Positions 61,530-64,000 of a stretch of 64,000 nt of DNA are shown here, piece after piece. The notes beneath the pieces were generated by a model. It did not search any database and had not been told where the DNA came from. It saw nothing but the letters and a program-made list of their open reading frames with translations. Each line of letters starts with the position of its first letter. The stretch's first letter is position 1. The DNA comes from AP-15 sp963799085. GTDB lineage: Bacteria > Pseudomonadota > Alphaproteobacteria > ATCC43930 > CGMCC-115725. A program made the position numbers and the translations under genes. The stretch spans positions 186,001 to 250,000 of the forward strand of contig CAWCWA010000021.1 of NCBI GenBank assembly GCA_963799085.1, written 5' to 3'.

Positions 61530-62549
61530 TCAGCCGGCCAGCAAATCGCGGCCGATCCACAGGCGGTTCATGCGGCGCGTGAAGCTGCCGGGCCGGCTGC
61601 GTCCGGCAATCCGGGCGCGGGCTTCGTGGTAGGGCGCCACATAGCGCAATTGTTTCGGGATACAGGGATAGATCCGCCGCAGCCGCGAAGCCGCGCGCTC
61701 GGCGACACGCCGCTCCGCCGGACCATAGCGCAGGCCGAATTCGACGCGTAGCCGGTCCGGCAAAAGGCTTACCGTCAGCGCGCGATACCAGGACGGGATC
61801 GCGACACCGGTGGCGGCGCCGGCAAACAACCCGGTGGCGATGCGCCGCGCTGCGTCACCGGGGACGAGACTGTCCAAATCCAGCATCTCTGAGAAATAAT
61901 CGCTGAAGGCCCGCCGTTCTCCCGGCAAGGCCGCCCGCGGGATGCCGAACAACGCCGCGAAACGGAAGGACTCGGCGTAATACCGCTCCTGTTCCGCGGC
62001 CGAGAGGGGCGGGCTGACCAACGCGAAGGCGACGAGCGCGCTGTCGATCAGCGTCGCGAACACCCAGCGCAAGGCCGCCAGTTCGTTGGCGCGATAAGGC
62101 GAACCGGAAGGGAAATGGCCGGCATCTTCGGCGAGAACCCCGGCGATCGCGGCGTGCCGGCGGTGCAGCCGGCGGGCGGCCGCGAGCGCCTGCTCAGTGC
62201 TGCCGAACACCATCGTAAAGACGGTGGCGAAAGTGCGGTGGAACCGGCCGATCGGATCGGCGAGCGTGTTGGAGTGCTCGGCGATAGCGGCGGCCACCCA
62301 GGGATGCGCCAGCTGCAGCAAGAGCGCGCGACCCGCGGCAAGAAAAACGCCCGCTTCCCGGTCCACCCGCCAAGTCGCCGAGCCGGGACCGAAAAGGCCG
62401 GCGGCATTGTTCCCCGCAGCGGCCCGAAGTGCCGCGAGTTCGCGCTCGAGATCGATCTCGCCTACGAGCGCAACGGACGCCTCACCGTTCGGCGAGGCGT
62501 CCGCCGACACCGAATCCCAGGCTATTCCCGCGGATCCTTGGGCACCCAT
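61530..62549 (-). CDS. MpaB/rubber oxygenase-like protein (DUF2236)
   Basis: About 339 residues of the DUF2236/MpaB family, heme-dependent oxygenases including latex-clearing protein. Conserved AGRALLLQLAHPWVAAAIAE, HSNTLADPIGRFHRTFATVF, HAAIAGVLAEDAGHF, and LRWVFATLIDSALVAFALVS; the His residues and Arg near the first block are ligand candidates. ATG 62549 overlaps the ChaB gene by 28 nt; the upstream frame stays open but is unlike the family. It ends 50 nt before the UGSC partner gene, so it may be part of the same transcript. Confidence 0.83.
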   Translation of the reverse strand: MGAQGSAGIAWDSVSADASPNGEASVALVGEIDLERELAALRAAAGNNAAGLFGPGSATWRVDREAGVFLAAGRALLLQLAHPWVAAAIAEHSNTLADPIGRFHRTFATVFTMVFGSTEQALAAARRLHRRHAAIAGVLAEDAGHFPSGSPYRANELAALRWVFATLIDSALVAFALVSPPLSAAEQERYYAESFRFAALFGIPRAALPGERRAFSDYFSEMLDLDSLVPGDAARRIATGLFAGAATGVAIPSWYRALTVSLLPDRLRVEFGLRYGPAERRVAERAASRLRRIYPCIPKQLRYVAPYHEARARIAGRSRPGSFTRRMNRLWIGRDLLAG

Positions 62550-62743
62550 TCGTGACCGCGCTTGCGATAGCGCTTTTTGACCGCCGCCCAGGCGACGCGA
62601 AAGGCGGTCTCCTCCTGCGCCTGCGGGCCGCGATCGGCGTAGGTTTCCCAGGCGTTGTTGAAGGCCGCCAGAAAGGTCTCCTGCGCGTGGGCCGGCAGAT
62701 GGCGCATCGCGGGCGGCAGATCGGCGGTCGTGGCGTAGGGCAT
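62522..62743 (-). CDS. chaB: ChaB-family protein
   Basis: A 73-residue ChaB-like protein: PYATTADLPPAMRHLPAHAQ, ETFLAAFNNAWETYADRG, QEETAFRVAWAAVKKRYRKR and EWVPKDPRE. ChaB is a small helical protein named for cation transport regulation, but its true role is unclear. It overlaps the next gene and follows DUF3775 by 5 nt, so three genes are read as one unit. Confidence 0.9.
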   Translation of the reverse strand: MPYATTADLPPAMRHLPAHAQETFLAAFNNAWETYADRGPQAQEETAFRVAWAAVKKRYRKRGHEWVPKDPRE

Positions 62744-62748
62744 GGCGG

Positions 62749-63150
62749 CTACCCGCGCTCGAAATCCTCGAGCGAGATGCCGAGCGCCGCGGCACCCTCT
62801 TCGAGATAATCGGCGAGGAGCGGGGTGCCGAGCAGATAGTCGGTTTCGGTCACGGTGCGGGTGTCGCGCGCTTGGCGCAACGCCTCATGCCAGCTCGCCG
62901 CGTCGTAATCGCCGCGGCCGAGCCACATCAGGGCCAACAATTCCTCGCGCTCGTCGATATTGAGACCGTCGATCGCATCGCGCAGCTCCTGTGCCGTCGG
63001 GTTGTCGGCGGTGTCCTGCAGGATTTCGCGCTCGTCGTCGTCGGCCGCGTTCGAACTCGTCGCCTCGTCCAAATCGGCCGGCACTTCGGCGTCGTATTCG
63101 CGCGCCTTCTCGATGATGAAGGCGAGCTTCTCCGGAGAGATCGTCAGCAT
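62749..63150 (-). CDS. DUF3775 protein
   Basis: About 133 residues. LTISPEKLAFIIEKAREYDA, EVPADLDEATSSNAADDD, LRDAIDGLNIDEREELLALM with LGRGDYDAASWHEALRQA match DUF3775, an acidic helical family of alphaproteobacteria. ATG 63150 is chosen over the ATG at 63156 because its distance from AGAAGG is better. Role unknown. Confidence 0.88.
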   Translation of the reverse strand: MLTISPEKLAFIIEKAREYDAEVPADLDEATSSNAADDDEREILQDTADNPTAQELRDAIDGLNIDEREELLALMWLGRGDYDAASWHEALRQARDTRTVTETDYLLGTPLLADYLEEGAAALGISLEDFERG

Positions 63151-63152
63151 CG

Positions 63153-63752
63153 TCAATCCCTTCTCTCGAACGGGGCCGCCGCCCGCGCGGCATGTTGCGC
63201 GATGTCCTCGCTCGGCCCGACGCGCGGCGGCGTGAAGCCTCCGGGCGCAGCGCCCTCGCCGGCCGGCGAATGGACGGCGAGCACCTGCTCCCAGGCCTGG
63301 CGAATGCTGCGGTGGGTGGTCTCGTGGACGTAGACGTGACCGTATTGGTCGAAGCCGAATAGTGTCGCCTCGGGATCGTTGCGGATCGTCTGGAACGCCC
63401 GGTTGATCGCATCGAAGCAGGCCAAGAGCCGGTCGGCGGCGGCAAGCCGCGTGTGCCGCAATATCTCGGCGAGGCTGAAGGCATGGAGCGAGGGAGCGGC
63501 GCGGGTGTTGGGCGTCTCGCGGGTCAGTTCAAAGAAGACTTGCGACAGCAGGAAGTTGTTCTTGATCAGCTCGAAGATCTGCAGCGCCTCTTCCGCCTCG
63601 CAGGCCGCCAGCGCCGGCGCATGAACCTGGGACGGATCGCGCTCGGCCCCGTTCACCGAGCCGAGGGCCACGGCAATTTCATGCTCGACCCACCGCCGCA
63701 CCTCAGGCGGGGCCGCCCGCAGCTGTTCGATCGAAAACGTGAAGCTGGTCAT
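63153..63752 (-). CDS. Hypothetical protein upstream of DUF3775
   Basis: 199 residues. FTFSIEQLRAAPPEVRRWVE, HEIAVALGSVNGAER, EALQIFELIKNNFLLSQVFF, LLACFDAINRAFQTIRNDPE and ATLFGFDQYGHVYVHETTHR. Helical, no membrane segment or signal; a DNA- or nucleotide-binding role is possible but not shown. It ends just before the DUF3775 start. Conserved neighbours suggest a housekeeping group of unknown purpose. Confidence 0.7.
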   Translation of the reverse strand: MTSFTFSIEQLRAAPPEVRRWVEHEIAVALGSVNGAERDPSQVHAPALAACEAEEALQIFELIKNNFLLSQVFFELTRETPNTRAAPSLHAFSLAEILRHTRLAAADRLLACFDAINRAFQTIRNDPEATLFGFDQYGHVYVHETTHRSIRQAWEQVLAVHSPAGEGAAPGGFTPPRVGPSEDIAQHAARAAAPFERRD

Positions 63753-63854
63753 TCGCGCGTCCCTCGGCTGAGCATCATCCGATTCTACGTCGAGGCCGCC
63801 TCGCGCTCTTGATCCACGTCAATAAGAACGGCGTTCTCTCACGTCCAAACGCCA

Positions 63855-64000
63855 CTAGGGATGGGCGTCCTCGGGACGGTCGACGACTTTGACTTCCATC
63901 GGGGCATAGAGCTTGAGGATGTCGGAGGCGAATTCGACGGCCTCGGGGGTCGCCGCGTGGACGCAGACGATCGTCTCGCCGTTATGGATGTGGTGGGCGA
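63855..64000 (-). CDS. C-terminal end of an unknown protein (cut by window edge)
   Basis: Only the last 47 residues are visible: GETIVCVHAATPEAVEFASD, ILKLYAPMEVKVVDRPED and stop TAG at 63855. The frame is open to the window end. Too short to assign. Confidence 0.6.
   Translation of the reverse strand, partial: AHHIHNGETIVCVHAATPEAVEFASDILKLYAPMEVKVVDRPEDAHP

Noticed and set aside
1..64000. CRISPR arrays, rRNA, tRNA, prophage or replication origin
   Set aside because: No regularly spaced repeats, no rRNA-like conserved stretches, no cloverleaf I could recognise, and no phage structural genes. A tRNAscan or Rfam search could still find a missed small RNA.

Overview
The window is high-GC DNA from an alphaproteobacterium, most likely a Rhodospirillales/Rhizobiales-type soil or water organism. 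The inference rests on gene content: metX-metW divergent from chorismate mutase-hisC-tyrA, a DUF2125 protein, a DUF3775 protein, an Ada/2OG-oxygenase operon and exosortase-type acyltransferases. No rRNA, tRNA, CRISPR array, replication origin or prophage was seen.

Layout. 0-5 kb: an IS630 transposase end, an antitoxin remnant, a two-component flavin monooxygenase pair (acyl-CoA-dehydrogenase-like oxygenase plus flavin reductase), three small dimeric-barrel proteins and a lactonase-type beta-propeller. 5-10.5 kb: a lipoprotein, an EamA exporter, an acetamidase/formamidase, Ada with a 2OG-Fe(II) oxygenase, and an unknown membrane protein. 11-14 kb: an ABC exporter operon (permease, ATPase, HlyD-type adaptor). 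14.2-17.4 kb: two related exosortase/FeeM-type acyltransferases followed by a ThiF/E1-like enzyme. 17.4-20.4 kb: a hydrolase, a glutamine-synthetase-like enzyme and an N-formylglutamate amidohydrolase. 20.5-29.2 kb: a graveyard of broken IS66, IS110, IS630 and IS21 copies with antiporter and amidase remnants. 29-35 kb: thiolase, DUF35 protein and a fused two-domain CoA-transferase. 36.5-37.8 kb: an IS5-type element. 37.9-42.8 kb: metW/metX and divergent chorismate mutase-hisC-tyrA. 43-58.9 kb: housekeeping and unknown genes (DUF2125, ChaC, transthyretin-like protein, MBL hydrolase, cyclase, DUF347, TenA, SDRs, Sir2, methyltransferase, DUF3300-DUF2950 pair, cupin). 58.9-64 kb: a minus-strand run of DUF3775, ChaB, MpaB-like oxygenase, an unknown 376-residue protein, a UGSC-family probable selenoprotein and DUF4436.

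Two points deserve attention. First, the UGSC-family gene reads straight through an in-frame TGA that sits exactly at the family's selenocysteine position (residue 99), with a hairpin just behind it; an ordinary gene caller would cut the gene in two there. Second, the acyltransferase-acyltransferase-ThiF cassette at 14.2-17.4 kb looks like a compact, undescribed acylation/adenylation system.

Many conserved genes here are split by single-base indels, most densely in hisC and tyrA, while long stretches (9-18 kb, 45-64 kb) are almost free of them. I read these mainly as local consensus errors, but decay cannot be excluded. Where a gene is frameshifted the coordinates given are those of the whole homologous region.
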